NCBI RefSeq assembly: GCF_947499845.1
Contig: NZ_CANMPM010000005.1
Span: 124,001-188,000, forward strand
Direction: 5' to 3'
Length of the DNA: 64,000 nt
DNA from: an uncultured Pseudokineococcus sp.
GTDB lineage: Bacteria; Actinomycetota; Actinomycetes; Actinomycetales; Quadrisphaeraceae
This document shows, in pieces, positions 17,088 to 24,762 of the stretch. The position numbers were made by a program, and so were the translations under genes. How positions within the stretch are numbered: the stretch's first letter is position 1; every line of letters starts with the position of its first letter. The notes under the pieces were generated by a model. The model saw nothing but the letters and a program-made list of their open reading frames with translations. It was not told the DNA's origin and did no database searches.

Positions 17088-17536
17088 GCGGCGGCGCCGT
17101 GGGCGCCGTCCTCGACGTGCTCGCGGGGCTGTGCCTCGGCGCCGGCGTCCTCCTCGCGCTCGTCGCGGCCCTCGGCGTCCTCCGGCTGCCCGACGTCCTC
17201 ACCCGGCTGCACGCGGCCGCGAAGCCGCAGGCGCTCGGCGTCGTGCTCGTGGCGGTCGGGGTGGGCCTCGCCGTCCGGACCCCGACGGCGATCGGCGTCG
17301 TGGCGCTCGTCGTCGTCTTCCAGCTCGTGACGGCGCCCGTGGCCGCGCACATGGTCGGCCGGGCGGCCTACCGGACGGGCAAGGTGCGCCGCGACCTGCT
17401 CCTCGTCGACGAGCTCAGCGACCTCGAGGGCGGCGAGGCCCCCGAAGGCGGGCTGCCCGACGGCTGCACGGTCCACGACGCTGAGCCCGCGCCCGGTGCC
17501 CCCCGCGCCGACCACGAGGAGCCCCGCCGCGCCTGA
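17084..17536 (+). CDS. mrpG: Mrp antiporter subunit G
   Basis: Last subunit of the Mrp antiporter operon. The 150-residue product has three helices and the conserved GVLRLPDVLTRLHAAAKPQALGVVLV block typical of MrpG/PhaG, followed by VVFQLVTAPVAAHMVGRAAYR. A hydrophilic tail of about 40 residues ends the protein. It starts at a GTGA overlap with mrpF and is followed by a long inverted-repeat terminator. Confidence 0.95.
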   Translation: MSGGAVGAVLDVLAGLCLGAGVLLALVAALGVLRLPDVLTRLHAAAKPQALGVVLVAVGVGLAVRTPTAIGVVALVVVFQLVTAPVAAHMVGRAAYRTGKVRRDLLLVDELSDLEGGEAPEGGLPDGCTVHDAEPAPGAPRADHEEPRRA

Positions 17537-17540
17537 CGCG

Positions 17541-17647
17541 GGTCGACCTCGTGGGCCGGGGCCCTCGCGGGTGGACCCTGTGGGCCGACGCGCCGTGCGT
17601 CGTCCCACGGGGTCCACCGCGGTGGCCGGTGCCCCACGAGGTCGACC
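17541..17647. terminator. Large inverted-repeat terminator 3' of mrp operon
   Basis: The left arm 17541-17584 and right arm 17604-17647 pair at both ends: the outer 15 bases (GGTCGACCTCGTGGG) are perfect, and the inner 15 (GGTGGACCCTGTGGG with CCCACGGGGTCCACC) pair with one G-T. An internal bubble and a loop of about 19 bases separate them. It lies between convergent transcription units and can end both. Confidence 0.75.
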
Positions 17648-17677
17648 ACCGGCGCGTCCCCGGGTGCTGGCCAGGGG

Positions 17678-17741
17678 AGCTCGACCCCAGGGCAGCTCGA
17701 TCTCAGGGGAGCTCGACCTCAGGGCAGCTCGACCACGGGGC
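17678..17741. repeat. 16-bp tandem repeat spanning a gene's 3' end
   Basis: Four 16-base units (AGCTCGACCYCAGGGS-like) start at 17678, 17694, 17710 and 17726. The stop codon of the minus-strand exported-protein gene (17719-17721) lies in the third unit. Each unit read on the minus strand resembles the gene's last codons (V-E-L-P-stop), so it looks like serial duplication of a gene end. Confidence 0.75.
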
Positions 17742-19362
17742 CGACCGAGGACGTCGCCAGCCGCAGCGCCGTCGGCTGCACGAACCCGGCCAGCGCGGTG
17801 ATCCTCAGCGCCGCGACGTCGTGGACGCCGCCGGCGCTGCGCTGGTCGTTGACGACGAGGGAGACCGCCGACCGCAGCCCGGACAGGGCCGTGGACGCCG
17901 CCTGGGTCACCGCCGGCAGCGGCGCGCGGACGGCGGTGCCGAAGGTGGCGACGGCGCCGGAGGGGCCGAGGAGGTTCGTGAGGCTGGTCTGGACGAGGCC
18001 GGTGACGAGCGACGCGACGTTGGCCGGGACCAGCGAGAGGGGAGCTATGACGCCCACCAGCTGCACCTGCGCCGTCCCGGCGAGCACTTGGGCGGCCGTG
18101 GCGTCGAGGGACAGCAGCGGCAGCCCCGCGAGGCGCACGTCGACCACCACCCGCGCCGCCCGCAGCGCCGCGTCGACGGCGGTCTGCAGGCTCGTCGCCC
18201 ACTGGGTCAGCAGGGTGTCGACCCGGGTGGTCACCTGGGTCAGCAGGGCGTCGTCGAGCACCAGCTCGGTGCCCGGGGCGCGGCCGTTGAGCCCGCCCCG
18301 GCCGGACAGGAGCCGCTCGAGGTCGACCTCGACGACGCCCCGTCCCAGGTCGACGACGACCTCGGTGCCCTCGCCGAGCCGGGCGTTGAGCAGCGGGTTC
18401 ACGGCGGCAGCGAGGTCGACCTGGACGGTGACCGTCGTGAGCGAGCCCGACAGCCCGCTGATGGCCTTGATGCTCGAGACGAGCTGGCTCTCGAGGCCCC
18501 TCACGGACGACGTGGCGCTCGACGTCGCGGTGACGGCGCTCTGCCGCGCCGCGACGACCGCCGGCGACGCCAGCTGCAGGCGGAGCCCGGCCACCCGGTA
18601 GTCGCGCACCGGCCCGGCGCCCGTCTCGTCGCGCAGGCACCCGTCGAGCGCCGCCGTCGAGGACAGGGCTCCGACCTGGAGCTTGAGCCCCGCGAGGGAG
18701 GAGACGCCGGGGGCGAGAGCGGCGAGGTCGACCACCGCGGGACCGGGCAGGGACCCGTCGGGGCCGACGGTCGAGGAGGTCGTGCGCACCGCGCCGGTGT
18801 CCGTGACAGCGCCGGCGGCGGAGCGCGCCTCATCGTCGCTCCCGGCGTACGCCGTCTGGTGGAGCAGGGCGGCCTCCTGGCCGGCGGCCGGCAGGACGAC
18901 GACGGACGCCGCCTGCCCGCTCGCGACGCCGCTCAGGGCGGTGACCGACAGCGGTGCCGCGTAGGCGTCCGTCCCCACGGCGGGGGCGGTGCTCGGCGTG
19001 GCGACGGCGCTCGTCCCGGGCGCGCCGGTGTGCTGCGTCGTCACGCCCGAGAGCGAGGCGACGGGCGACAGGTCCGCCCCCAGCAGCGTGCCGGAGAGCA
19101 TCCGGGCGTCGGCGCGCGAGGCGTACCGGTAGGCGCGGTCGCAGTCCCGGGCGCCGCCGAGGAGCTCGGAGCGCACGTGCTCGGTGTCGAGCCACGAGGC
19201 GTCGGTGAGCCCCAGGGCCGGGAGGCCGACCGGCCCGTCACCGTCGGCCGCCCGGCCGAGGGCCGGCAGCAGGGCGACGGCGACGGCGAGCGCGCCGGCG
19301 CCGGCGATCACGCGCGCGCGGGTGCCACCGGCTCGGGAGCGACGGCGGGGGTGGCGGCTCAC
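17719..19362 (-). CDS. Large exported surface protein (choice-of-anchor G-like)
   Basis: About 547 residues. It has an Arg-rich N-region and a hydrophobic signal segment (about 15-38, ending ALGRAAD), followed by a long Ala/Val/Leu/Ser/Thr-rich extracellular domain with few aromatic residues and a single Cys pair (near 74 and 243). The ASRADARMLSGTLLGADLSPVASLSG region resembles choice-of-anchor G proteins of actinobacteria; that call is tentative. It has no LPXTG or C-terminal helix and ends VVELP. The start GTG overlaps the previous stop as GTGA, so it is the last gene of the sipW cluster. The function is probably structural at the cell surface. Confidence 0.6.
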   Translation of the reverse strand: MSRHPRRRSRAGGTRARVIAGAGALAVAVALLPALGRAADGDGPVGLPALGLTDASWLDTEHVRSELLGGARDCDRAYRYASRADARMLSGTLLGADLSPVASLSGVTTQHTGAPGTSAVATPSTAPAVGTDAYAAPLSVTALSGVASGQAASVVVLPAAGQEAALLHQTAYAGSDDEARSAAGAVTDTGAVRTTSSTVGPDGSLPGPAVVDLAALAPGVSSLAGLKLQVGALSSTAALDGCLRDETGAGPVRDYRVAGLRLQLASPAVVAARQSAVTATSSATSSVRGLESQLVSSIKAISGLSGSLTTVTVQVDLAAAVNPLLNARLGEGTEVVVDLGRGVVEVDLERLLSGRGGLNGRAPGTELVLDDALLTQVTTRVDTLLTQWATSLQTAVDAALRAARVVVDVRLAGLPLLSLDATAAQVLAGTAQVQLVGVIAPLSLVPANVASLVTGLVQTSLTNLLGPSGAVATFGTAVRAPLPAVTQAASTALSGLRSAVSLVVNDQRSAGGVHDVAALRITALAGFVQPTALRLATSSVGPVVELP

Positions 19363-20414
19363 GGGGTCCTCCGGCGGGTGCGGGTGCGGGCGACGCGGCC
19401 GAGGAGCAGACCGACCGCGACGGCGGCCGCGGCGGCGGCCGCGGCGGGCAGGGCGTCGGCGCCCGTGCGGGCGAGGCGCTGGGGCAGGGACAGGGGGGTG
19501 GTGCCGCTCGTCGTGCCGGCGGCGTCGGAGCGCACGCCGCTGCGCGACAGCGGGAGGAGGCCGGCGTCGCCGGTGGACGCGCCGATCGGCAGGGCGCCGC
19601 CCGAGGTGCCTTCGGGCGACCCGGGGACGCCTCCGGTGGTGCCCGGCGCGCCTCCCGTCGTGCCGGGGACGCCGGGCGTCCCGCCGGGAGCGCCGGGCGT
19701 GCCCCCCGGTGCACCGGGGGTGCCGGGAGTGCCTCCCGGACCACCCGGCGTGCCGGGCGTGCCAGGCGTGCCGGGCGTGCCCGGGCCGGGACCCGACGTC
19801 GGGCCGGGGCTCGGGAAGGGGGTGGGCGTCGGGCCGGGGCCCGGCACGGGGTCGAGCTCGTCGCCGATCGCCGTGACGCCGACGCCCATGAAGGACCGCT
19901 GGCCCTGCAGCTCGTCGGGCGCGTCCTCCGGGAGCGCCAGCGTCATGAGCAGGTGCTCCCCCTGGCGCGACGTGATGGACCGGTGCGGGATGGTCGTCAG
20001 GCGTGGCGCGTCGCCCAGCCGCTGCGCGGGGAGCATCACGCGCAGGCCGGAGGCGCAGGTGGGCTGGGCCGCCGACGTCGCGTGGAGCTGGCGCGAGACG
20101 CCCGCCCACGGCTGCGCGCACCCCGCGAGGGAGATGAGCAGGCCCTTCGGGTGGTCCACCATCGGGCCGTCGGCCACGAGCTGGAGGCTGAGCTCGCCGG
20201 TGGGGGCGCCCTCGATGCGGGCGTCGATCGTCCAGTCCACCTCCTCGCCCGGGGCGAGCCGGCTGAGGGCGTCCGGGTCGACGGTCGAGACGAGGCGCAG
20301 CACGTCGACCTCGTCGCGCGGCGTCGAGCTCGCGGCGGCCGGGGCGGCGGCGAGGACGGGGGCGAGCGCGGCGGCCGCCACCACGGCGACGGCGGCGCGG
20401 GACGCGGCGCTCAC
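19359..20414 (-). CDS. Gly/Pro-repeat wall protein with LAXTG sorting signal
   Basis: Predicted cell-wall-anchored protein of 351 residues. It has a signal peptide (1-28, AAAPAAASS), a globular domain (about 33-188) with a Cys pair, then a low-complexity stalk (189-268) of GTPG/GAPGGTPG repeats reminiscent of collagen-like spacers. At the C-terminus LARTG (314-318) is followed by a hydrophobic helix (320-340) and an Arg-rich tail, the layout of a sortase substrate. LAXTG is the signal of class E sortases in high-GC actinobacteria; no sortase gene is present in the window. It joins both neighbours by GTGA overlaps and is probably exported and anchored with the TasA-like partner. Confidence 0.8.
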   Translation of the reverse strand: MSAASRAAVAVVAAAALAPVLAAAPAAASSTPRDEVDVLRLVSTVDPDALSRLAPGEEVDWTIDARIEGAPTGELSLQLVADGPMVDHPKGLLISLAGCAQPWAGVSRQLHATSAAQPTCASGLRVMLPAQRLGDAPRLTTIPHRSITSRQGEHLLMTLALPEDAPDELQGQRSFMGVGVTAIGDELDPVPGPGPTPTPFPSPGPTSGPGPGTPGTPGTPGTPGGPGGTPGTPGAPGGTPGAPGGTPGVPGTTGGAPGTTGGVPGSPEGTSGGALPIGASTGDAGLLPLSRSGVRSDAAGTTSGTTPLSLPQRLARTGADALPAAAAAAAAVAVGLLLGRVARTRTRRRTP

Positions 20415-20938
20415 CGGGCCACCTGCTCGTGCTCGTGCGCCGCCTCGTCCTGCCGCCGCGGCCAGACCGCGAGGACGACGAGGCCGGCGACCGCCGCCGT
20501 GGCGGCGCCGAGGACGGCGGGGCGCTGGGCGGTCTCGACCCAGGTGCCGAGGTGCGGGAGGGCCCACACCACGCGGCCCACGCGGGTCACCTCGTAGGGC
20601 ATCGGGTCCACGGAGCTGTTGGCGTCGCCGCGCAGGACGAGCCGGGCGCCGCCGGGCACCGCCGGGTCGGGGTCCGCCTGCACCACGCGGTGCGTGATGG
20701 GCAGCCGGCCCTCCCGGGTGACGGTGACGACGTCGCCCATGCCGACGTCGGTGGCGTCGACCTGCCGGACCACCGCCAGGGCCCCGGTCGGCATGGTCGG
20801 CGACATCGAACCGGTCGTGAAGACGACCAGCGTGGCGTCGAGGACCGCGCCCAGCAGGACCAACGCCAGGCACGCGCAGCCCAGCACCGCTCCGGTCGTG
20901 AGGGCCGCCTCGCGCAGCCGCTCCCTCGTCGTGCTCAT
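20411..20938 (-). CDS. sipW: Signal peptidase I, SipW/archaeal-ER type
   Basis: Membrane serine protease that removes signal peptides from dedicated substrates. The 175-residue product has a first helix (about 14-40), then the catalytic Ser region TTGSMSPTMPTG (Ser44), the ITHRVV motif in which His83 replaces the usual Lys general base (the hallmark of the SipW/ER type), and the RGDAN box (Asp105). A second helix lies at 141-160. It follows the TasA-like gene, its probable substrate, by 59 bases and overlaps the wall-protein gene as GTGA. The start is ATG 20938. Confidence 0.92.
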   Translation of the reverse strand: MSTTRERLREAALTTGAVLGCACLALVLLGAVLDATLVVFTTGSMSPTMPTGALAVVRQVDATDVGMGDVVTVTREGRLPITHRVVQADPDPAVPGGARLVLRGDANSSVDPMPYEVTRVGRVVWALPHLGTWVETAQRPAVLGAATAAVAGLVVLAVWPRRQDEAAHEHEQVAR

Positions 20939-20997
20939 GTCCCACCCCCGTGGTGACGGTCGTGCGGGCGCCGGCCCGCGGAGGGCCGGTGCCGCGC

Positions 20998-21738
20998 TCA
21001 GCGGGACTGGCTGGTGAAGGACCAGACGGGCGTGGCGCCGAGACCCTGGAGGGAGTCGGGCGAGCCGCCGGGCAGGGTGATGGCGAAGCACAGGTCGACC
21101 GGCGCGCCGGCCGTCGTGGCCGTGGCGGCGCCGAGCTGGAGCGCGCCCGCGGTGGAGCCGGTGCTCAGCGGGGCGCTCGTGACGAGCTCGGTGCCCAGCG
21201 CCGTCGCCGGGGCGAAGGCGGCGTCGCCGCACGCGCCCTGCGGGACGCCGCTGCGCACCGAGTAGCGCAGCGCGCCGAAGAAGGTGGGGTCGCCGGCCTG
21301 GAGGAGGGCGGGGGCCACGGTGACGTTCGCGGCGGCGCTGCCGACCGCCGTCCGCAGCTGCATGGGCGCGTAGACGAGGTCGCTCGGAGAGAGGGCCCGA
21401 GCCTTGAGCGGCGAGAAGACGAGCCCGCCGGCGACCGGCTGCGTCTCGCGGTTGACGAAGTTGGCGACACCGCCGACGCCGTCCCAGACGTTCTGCTCGA
21501 CCTCGAAGACGCTGGCGGCGACGCCGCTGACGCCGCCGTCCGCCGAGCCGTCGCCGTACACCCACTCGGTGTCGGTCCAGGCGGCCAGGGTGGCGGCTGA
21601 GCCGACGCCGAGGACGAGGCCGCCCGCGAGGAGGGCCCGCACGAGGCCGCGACGGCGCCGAGGCTCGGGCCGAGCGGTGCGACGCCAGCCGTAGGCGGCG
21701 GTGGAGGCAGAATCGCTGGTGCTGGCGTCGGTGCTCAC
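20998..21738 (-). CDS. TasA-like protein with SipW-dependent signal peptide
   Basis: First gene of the sipW cluster. The 246-residue product has a 30-residue cytoplasmic Ser/Thr/Arg-rich leader, then GLVRALLAGGLVLGVGSAATLAAWTDTEW, a classic SipW-type signal peptide whose cleavage region is followed by a Trp-Thr-Asp segment. The mature part has the TasA/camelysin-like layout, with an FEVEQNVWDGVGGVANFVNRE-type beginning and the NVTVAPAL region. In Bacillus, TasA forms extracellular fibres after SipW cleavage. Here fibre formation is inference. The start GTG 21738 follows a GGGGGG stretch. Confidence 0.8.
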   Translation of the reverse strand: MSTDASTSDSASTAAYGWRRTARPEPRRRRGLVRALLAGGLVLGVGSAATLAAWTDTEWVYGDGSADGGVSGVAASVFEVEQNVWDGVGGVANFVNRETQPVAGGLVFSPLKARALSPSDLVYAPMQLRTAVGSAAANVTVAPALLQAGDPTFFGALRYSVRSGVPQGACGDAAFAPATALGTELVTSAPLSTGSTAGALQLGAATATTAGAPVDLCFAITLPGGSPDSLQGLGATPVWSFTSQSR

Positions 21739-21953
21739 GTCGGGACCCCCCGGTCGTCGGACCGGGGCCGTCCCCGGGTCCTCCTGTGCCAGGGGTCTCG
21801 GCACGCGGGGAGGAGGACCTGCGTCGTTGAAAGATGAATCTCCACCGGCCGGGGTAACTCACCGGGTGGAGAGACGACGCCCGTCGGTCCGGCCCGAGGC
21901 TCTCGATGGCGTGGGACCGGGGGCGACGCAACGGCAGCGGAGGGGTCGACGCC
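21739..21953 (-). promoter_or_regulatory. Promoter region of tasA-like/sipW cluster
   Basis: A 215-base non-coding stretch upstream of the cluster. It has the most A/T-rich patch nearby (GTTGAAAGATGAATCT, about 21826-21841) next to a dyad, TCTCCACC (21839-21846) with GGTGGAGA (21865-21872). A promoter or operator is likely here, but no defined sigma box could be assigned. Confidence 0.35.
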
Positions 21954-22100
21954 TCACGTGAGCAGTTCGAGCAGGCCTCGCAGCACAGGCACCAGCGTGG
22001 GGATCAGTGCGGCGACCAGACCGAGGACGAGAAGGACGGCCACCACGCGCACGCCCCGCGACGGCCCGCCCGCGGGGTCGCGGAGCGTGCGGAGGACCAC
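21954..22100 (-). CDS. Small single-helix membrane protein
   Basis: A 48-residue ORF starting at GTG 22100, four bases after the DUF4235 stop, with GAGAAGG about 12-18 bases upstream. The product begins VVLRTLRDPAGGPSRG and continues as one long hydrophobic helix (VRVVAVLLVLGLVAALIPTLVPVLRGLLELL). I recognise no family. Coupling to the upstream gene and the clean membrane segment support it as real; lack of a known homologue keeps confidence moderate. Confidence 0.5.
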   Translation of the reverse strand: MVLRTLRDPAGGPSRGVRVVAVLLVLGLVAALIPTLVPVLRGLLELLT

Positions 22101-22104
22101 GGGG

Positions 22105-22383
22105 TCAGTGGGCCTTCTCGAGGTTGCCAGGGAGGTGACCGGTGCTCTTGCGGTAGTACGACGCCGCGTTGCGGCGGAACGCGAGCCGCGCGACGCCGAC
22201 GACCGCGCCCGACAGGAGGGCCCAGGCGATGGCCTCCTTCCACGTCGTCTCGTCCGACTCGGGGTTGATGGGCGGCTCGCCGCCGAGGGTCTTGCGCCAC
22301 ACGGCGGTGAGGACCTTGTTCGCGGCGATGCCGGCGGCCACGGCGCCCCCCGTGCCGACGACCTTCCAGATGGCGTCTCCCAT
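22105..22383 (-). CDS. DUF4235 membrane protein
   Basis: Small actinobacterial membrane protein of unknown function, 92 residues. It shows the DUF4235 pattern: MGDAIWKVVGTGGAVAAGIAANKVLTAVWRKTLGGEPP, with a glycine/alanine-rich first helix, then TTWKEAIAWALLSGAVVGVARLAFRRNAASYYRKSTGHLPG with the second helix and basic tail. The start ATG 22383 is preceded by GGTGAG. It is probably co-transcribed with the 48-aa protein downstream. Confidence 0.88.
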   Translation of the reverse strand: MGDAIWKVVGTGGAVAAGIAANKVLTAVWRKTLGGEPPINPESDETTWKEAIAWALLSGAVVGVARLAFRRNAASYYRKSTGHLPGNLEKAH

Positions 22384-22628
22384 GCGGCTCACCCTGCCGC
22401 CGCCCCCGCCGACGGGCAAGGCAGGACGTCGAGGGTCGACGCGTCCACCGGTGCGTCGCCGGCGAGTGTCGTCACGCTGAGTGCCGACTTTGGACAGCCA
22501 GTGGCCAGATGGGGGTCTCTGGGGGGACGATGCCGGGGGCGTCGTCGCCCTGACGGCGCCAGCCGGACCCGTCCGCCCCCCGCGCGGACGCTGGGGGAGC
22601 CGTGCTGACGGCCGAGAGGAGCACGTCC

Positions 22629-22799
22629 ATGAAGGTCTTCCGCTGCGGCGACGTCGTGCCCGGCTGCACCACCGAGCTCCGCGGGGACGACGAGGAGGCG
22701 GTGCTCGAGGCCGTCGAGCGCCACGCCCGCGCGCAGCACGGCGTCGCGCCGGACGCCGAGCTCGTCGGCGCCGTGCGGGACCGGGTCCGCGAGGGGTGA
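22629..22799 (+). CDS. DUF1059 small protein
   Basis: A 56-residue cytoplasmic protein beginning MKVFRCGDVVPGCTTELRGDDEEAVLEAVERHARAQHG, the DUF1059 signature with two conserved Cys and an HARAQHG motif. Its role is unknown; some relatives are fused to other domains. The ATG at 22629 has GAGAGGAG 7 bases upstream. The stop is 5 bases before the chosen start of the EAL gene, so the two probably form an operon. Confidence 0.85.
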   Translation: MKVFRCGDVVPGCTTELRGDDEEAVLEAVERHARAQHGVAPDAELVGAVRDRVREG

Positions 22800-22804
22800 C
22801 CGCC

Positions 22805-23917
22805 GTGAGCGCCGCGCCGGGCACCGCCGGAGGGCCCGCGCCGGGGGCGGACCCCCGGAGCACCGCCCGGCGGGCGCTCGCGGCGGTGCTCGCCGAGCCG
22901 GAGCTGCTGGGGTGCGCGGTGCAGCCGGTCGTCGGCCTCGAGAGCGCCACGGTCGCGGGCTACGAGGTGCTGGCCCGTCCGGCCGCCCACCTCGGGGTCG
23001 GACCGGCGCCGCTCTTCGCCGCGGCCGGCGACGAGGGCGCGCTGGCGCACCTGCACGTGCTCGCCCTGCGCCTCGCGCGACCCCTGCTCGACACCCTGCC
23101 GCCCGACACCTTCCTCACCGTCAACGTCGACCCGCTGGCCCTCGCCGAGCCCGCCGTGGTCGACGAGCTGCTCTCCTGGGGGGACCTCGGCGGCCTCGTC
23201 GTCGAGGTGCTCGAGGGGCGCTGGCCGGACGACCACGCCCGCGTGATCGCTCCGCTCGACGCCCTGCGCACAGCGGGGGCGCTGGTCGCCCTCGACGACG
23301 TCGGCGCGGCCTGGGCCGGGCTCGCGCGCGTGCTCGAGGTGCGCCCCTCCTTCGTCAAGCTCGACGGGCGGCTCGTCGCGCAGCTGGGGCGGGACCCGGC
23401 CGTGGAGGCCGCGGTGCGCGCCGTCGGGGACATGGCCGCCACGCTCGACGCCTGGGTGTGCCTCGAGGGCGTCGAGCGGCGCGAGCAGCTGGCGACCGCC
23501 GTCCGCCTCGGGGTGCCGCTGGCGCAGGGCTACCTGCTCGGCCGCCCCGAGCGGGCGTGGCCCGCCGGGGACCTCGGCGACGCGCGGGACCTCGCCGCCG
23601 CCGCGCGGCGTGGCGAGGGCCTGGCGGACCTCGTCCGCAGCCCGTCGGCGGAGGAGCTGCGCACGGACGCGCGTGGCCGGCCGCTGGCCGTCCGCACGGC
23701 GCTGCCCGACGGCGGCCGGCACGAGCACCCCGTGACGTCGCTCTCGCCCGCCACCGCGCCGCACGAGGCGCTGGCCCGCGCGATGGCGAGGCCCCAGCAC
23801 GAGCGCTTCGCGCCGCTGGTCGTCACCGCCGCGGACGGGCGCACCCTCGGGCTCGTGCACGTGGACGTCCTGGCCACGGCGGTGGCGACGGCGGCCCACC
23901 GCGCCGCGGCGGGCTGA
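22805..23917 (+). CDS. EAL-domain protein with C-terminal extension
   Basis: Probable cyclic di-GMP phosphodiesterase or binding protein, 370 residues, no membrane segment. The EAL domain spans about 35-250: E54 in YEVLAR (the EAL motif reads EVL), N107, E134, D164-D165, K185, E221 and Q241, so the main metal and catalytic residues are present. Loop 6 reads DDVGAAW instead of DDFGTG, which may weaken activity. A C-terminal region (about 260-370) resembles a CBS-like or accessory sensor segment, ending FAPLVVTAADGRTLGLVHVDVL. GTG 22805 has GAGGGG 8 bases upstream; GTG 22796, overlapping the DUF1059 stop, is an alternative. Confidence 0.85.
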   Translation: MSAAPGTAGGPAPGADPRSTARRALAAVLAEPELLGCAVQPVVGLESATVAGYEVLARPAAHLGVGPAPLFAAAGDEGALAHLHVLALRLARPLLDTLPPDTFLTVNVDPLALAEPAVVDELLSWGDLGGLVVEVLEGRWPDDHARVIAPLDALRTAGALVALDDVGAAWAGLARVLEVRPSFVKLDGRLVAQLGRDPAVEAAVRAVGDMAATLDAWVCLEGVERREQLATAVRLGVPLAQGYLLGRPERAWPAGDLGDARDLAAAARRGEGLADLVRSPSAEELRTDARGRPLAVRTALPDGGRHEHPVTSLSPATAPHEALARAMARPQHERFAPLVVTAADGRTLGLVHVDVLATAVATAAHRAAAG

Positions 23918-23982
23918 CGCCGGGGCGTCGAGCGGGGCGGCGCTGCGACCCGCCGCCGCGCGGGGCTAGCATCGGCGGCGGA

Positions 23983-24070
23983 CGACAGGGGAGCGCCGGA
24001 GGGCGCTGAGAGTGCGGCGAGCGCCGCAGACCCTCGAACCTGACCCGGTTAGCACCGGCGTAGGGAGTCG
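23983..24070 (+). promoter_or_regulatory. TPP riboswitch (THI element)
   Basis: The leader has GGGGAGCG, then GGCGCTGAGAG (the CUGAGA element), and CCTGACCCGGTTAGCACCGG followed by TAGGGAGTCG, the conserved halves of the thiamine-pyrophosphate aptamer. CGAC (23983-23986) pairs with GTCG (24067-24070) in P1. It sits 67 bases upstream of ykoE. A translational or transcriptional off-switch by TPP is expected. Confidence 0.95.
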
Positions 24071-24136
24071 GGCTCGACGCCGTCGCGCACCCGCGCGCGG
24101 CGTCCCCCTCGTGCACCGCACGGGAGGAGCACCACC

Positions 24137-24757
24137 ATGTCCAGCACCGAGAGCACCACCGCACGCCCCACCGGACGCAGCCGCCGCAGCTGGCGCGTCG
24201 TCGACATCGTCACCTGCGCCGTCGTCGGCGTCGCCGCGGGCGTCGCCCTCTGGGCGTTCGGCGCCCTCTACGAGCCGATCACGGCCCCGCTGGCCTTCCT
24301 CGCGCCCCTGGCCGGCCTCGTCAACGGCGGCTTCCTCTTCCCCGGCCTCCTCGGCGCCCTCGTCGTGCGCCGGCCGGGGGCGGCCGTCTTCGCCGAGGTG
24401 CTCGCGGGCGTCACGTCGATGCTCATCGGCACCCAGTGGGGGGTCACCGTCCTCGTGTGGGCCCTCGTGCAGGGCCTCGCGGCCGAGATCGGGTTCGCCG
24501 TCCTCGGCTACCGGCGGTGGGGGCTGCCCGCCGCGCTCCTCGCCGGGGCCACCTCGGGCGTCGCCGTGGGCCTCATGGACACGACCTTCACCAGCTCGGT
24601 GACGTGGACCGCCGGCTGGAAGCTCATCTACATCGGCTCCTCGGTCGTCTCCGGGATCGTCCTCGCCGGCCTCCTGGCCCACCTCGTCGTCCGGGCGCTC
24701 GCCCGCACCGGGGCGCTGTCCGCCCTGCCCTCGGGCCGCACCGCCGAGCGGGTCTGA
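24137..24757 (+). CDS. ykoE: ECF substrate-binding subunit YkoE
   Basis: Membrane S-component for hydroxymethylpyrimidine/thiamine-related precursor uptake by an ECF transporter. The 206-residue product has about six helices: WRVVDIVTCAVVGVAAGVALWAFGALYEPI, LAGLVNGGFLFPGLLGALVVRRPGAAVFAEVLAGVTSMLIGTQWG and TWTAGWKLIYIGSSVVSGIVLAG. The PLAGLVNGG and AEVLAG blocks match YkoE. The start is ATG 24137, 67 bases after the TPP riboswitch, with GGGAGGAG upstream. It is followed by the ATPase and transmembrane subunits. Confidence 0.93.
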   Translation: MSSTESTTARPTGRSRRSWRVVDIVTCAVVGVAAGVALWAFGALYEPITAPLAFLAPLAGLVNGGFLFPGLLGALVVRRPGAAVFAEVLAGVTSMLIGTQWGVTVLVWALVQGLAAEIGFAVLGYRRWGLPAALLAGATSGVAVGLMDTTFTSSVTWTAGWKLIYIGSSVVSGIVLAGLLAHLVVRALARTGALSALPSGRTAERV

Positions 24758-24762
24758 CCGCC

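Noticed and set aside
19359-21738. Sortase gene in the surface cluster
   Set aside because: No sortase catalytic Cys/Arg signature (TLXTC) was found; the only peptidase is SipW type.
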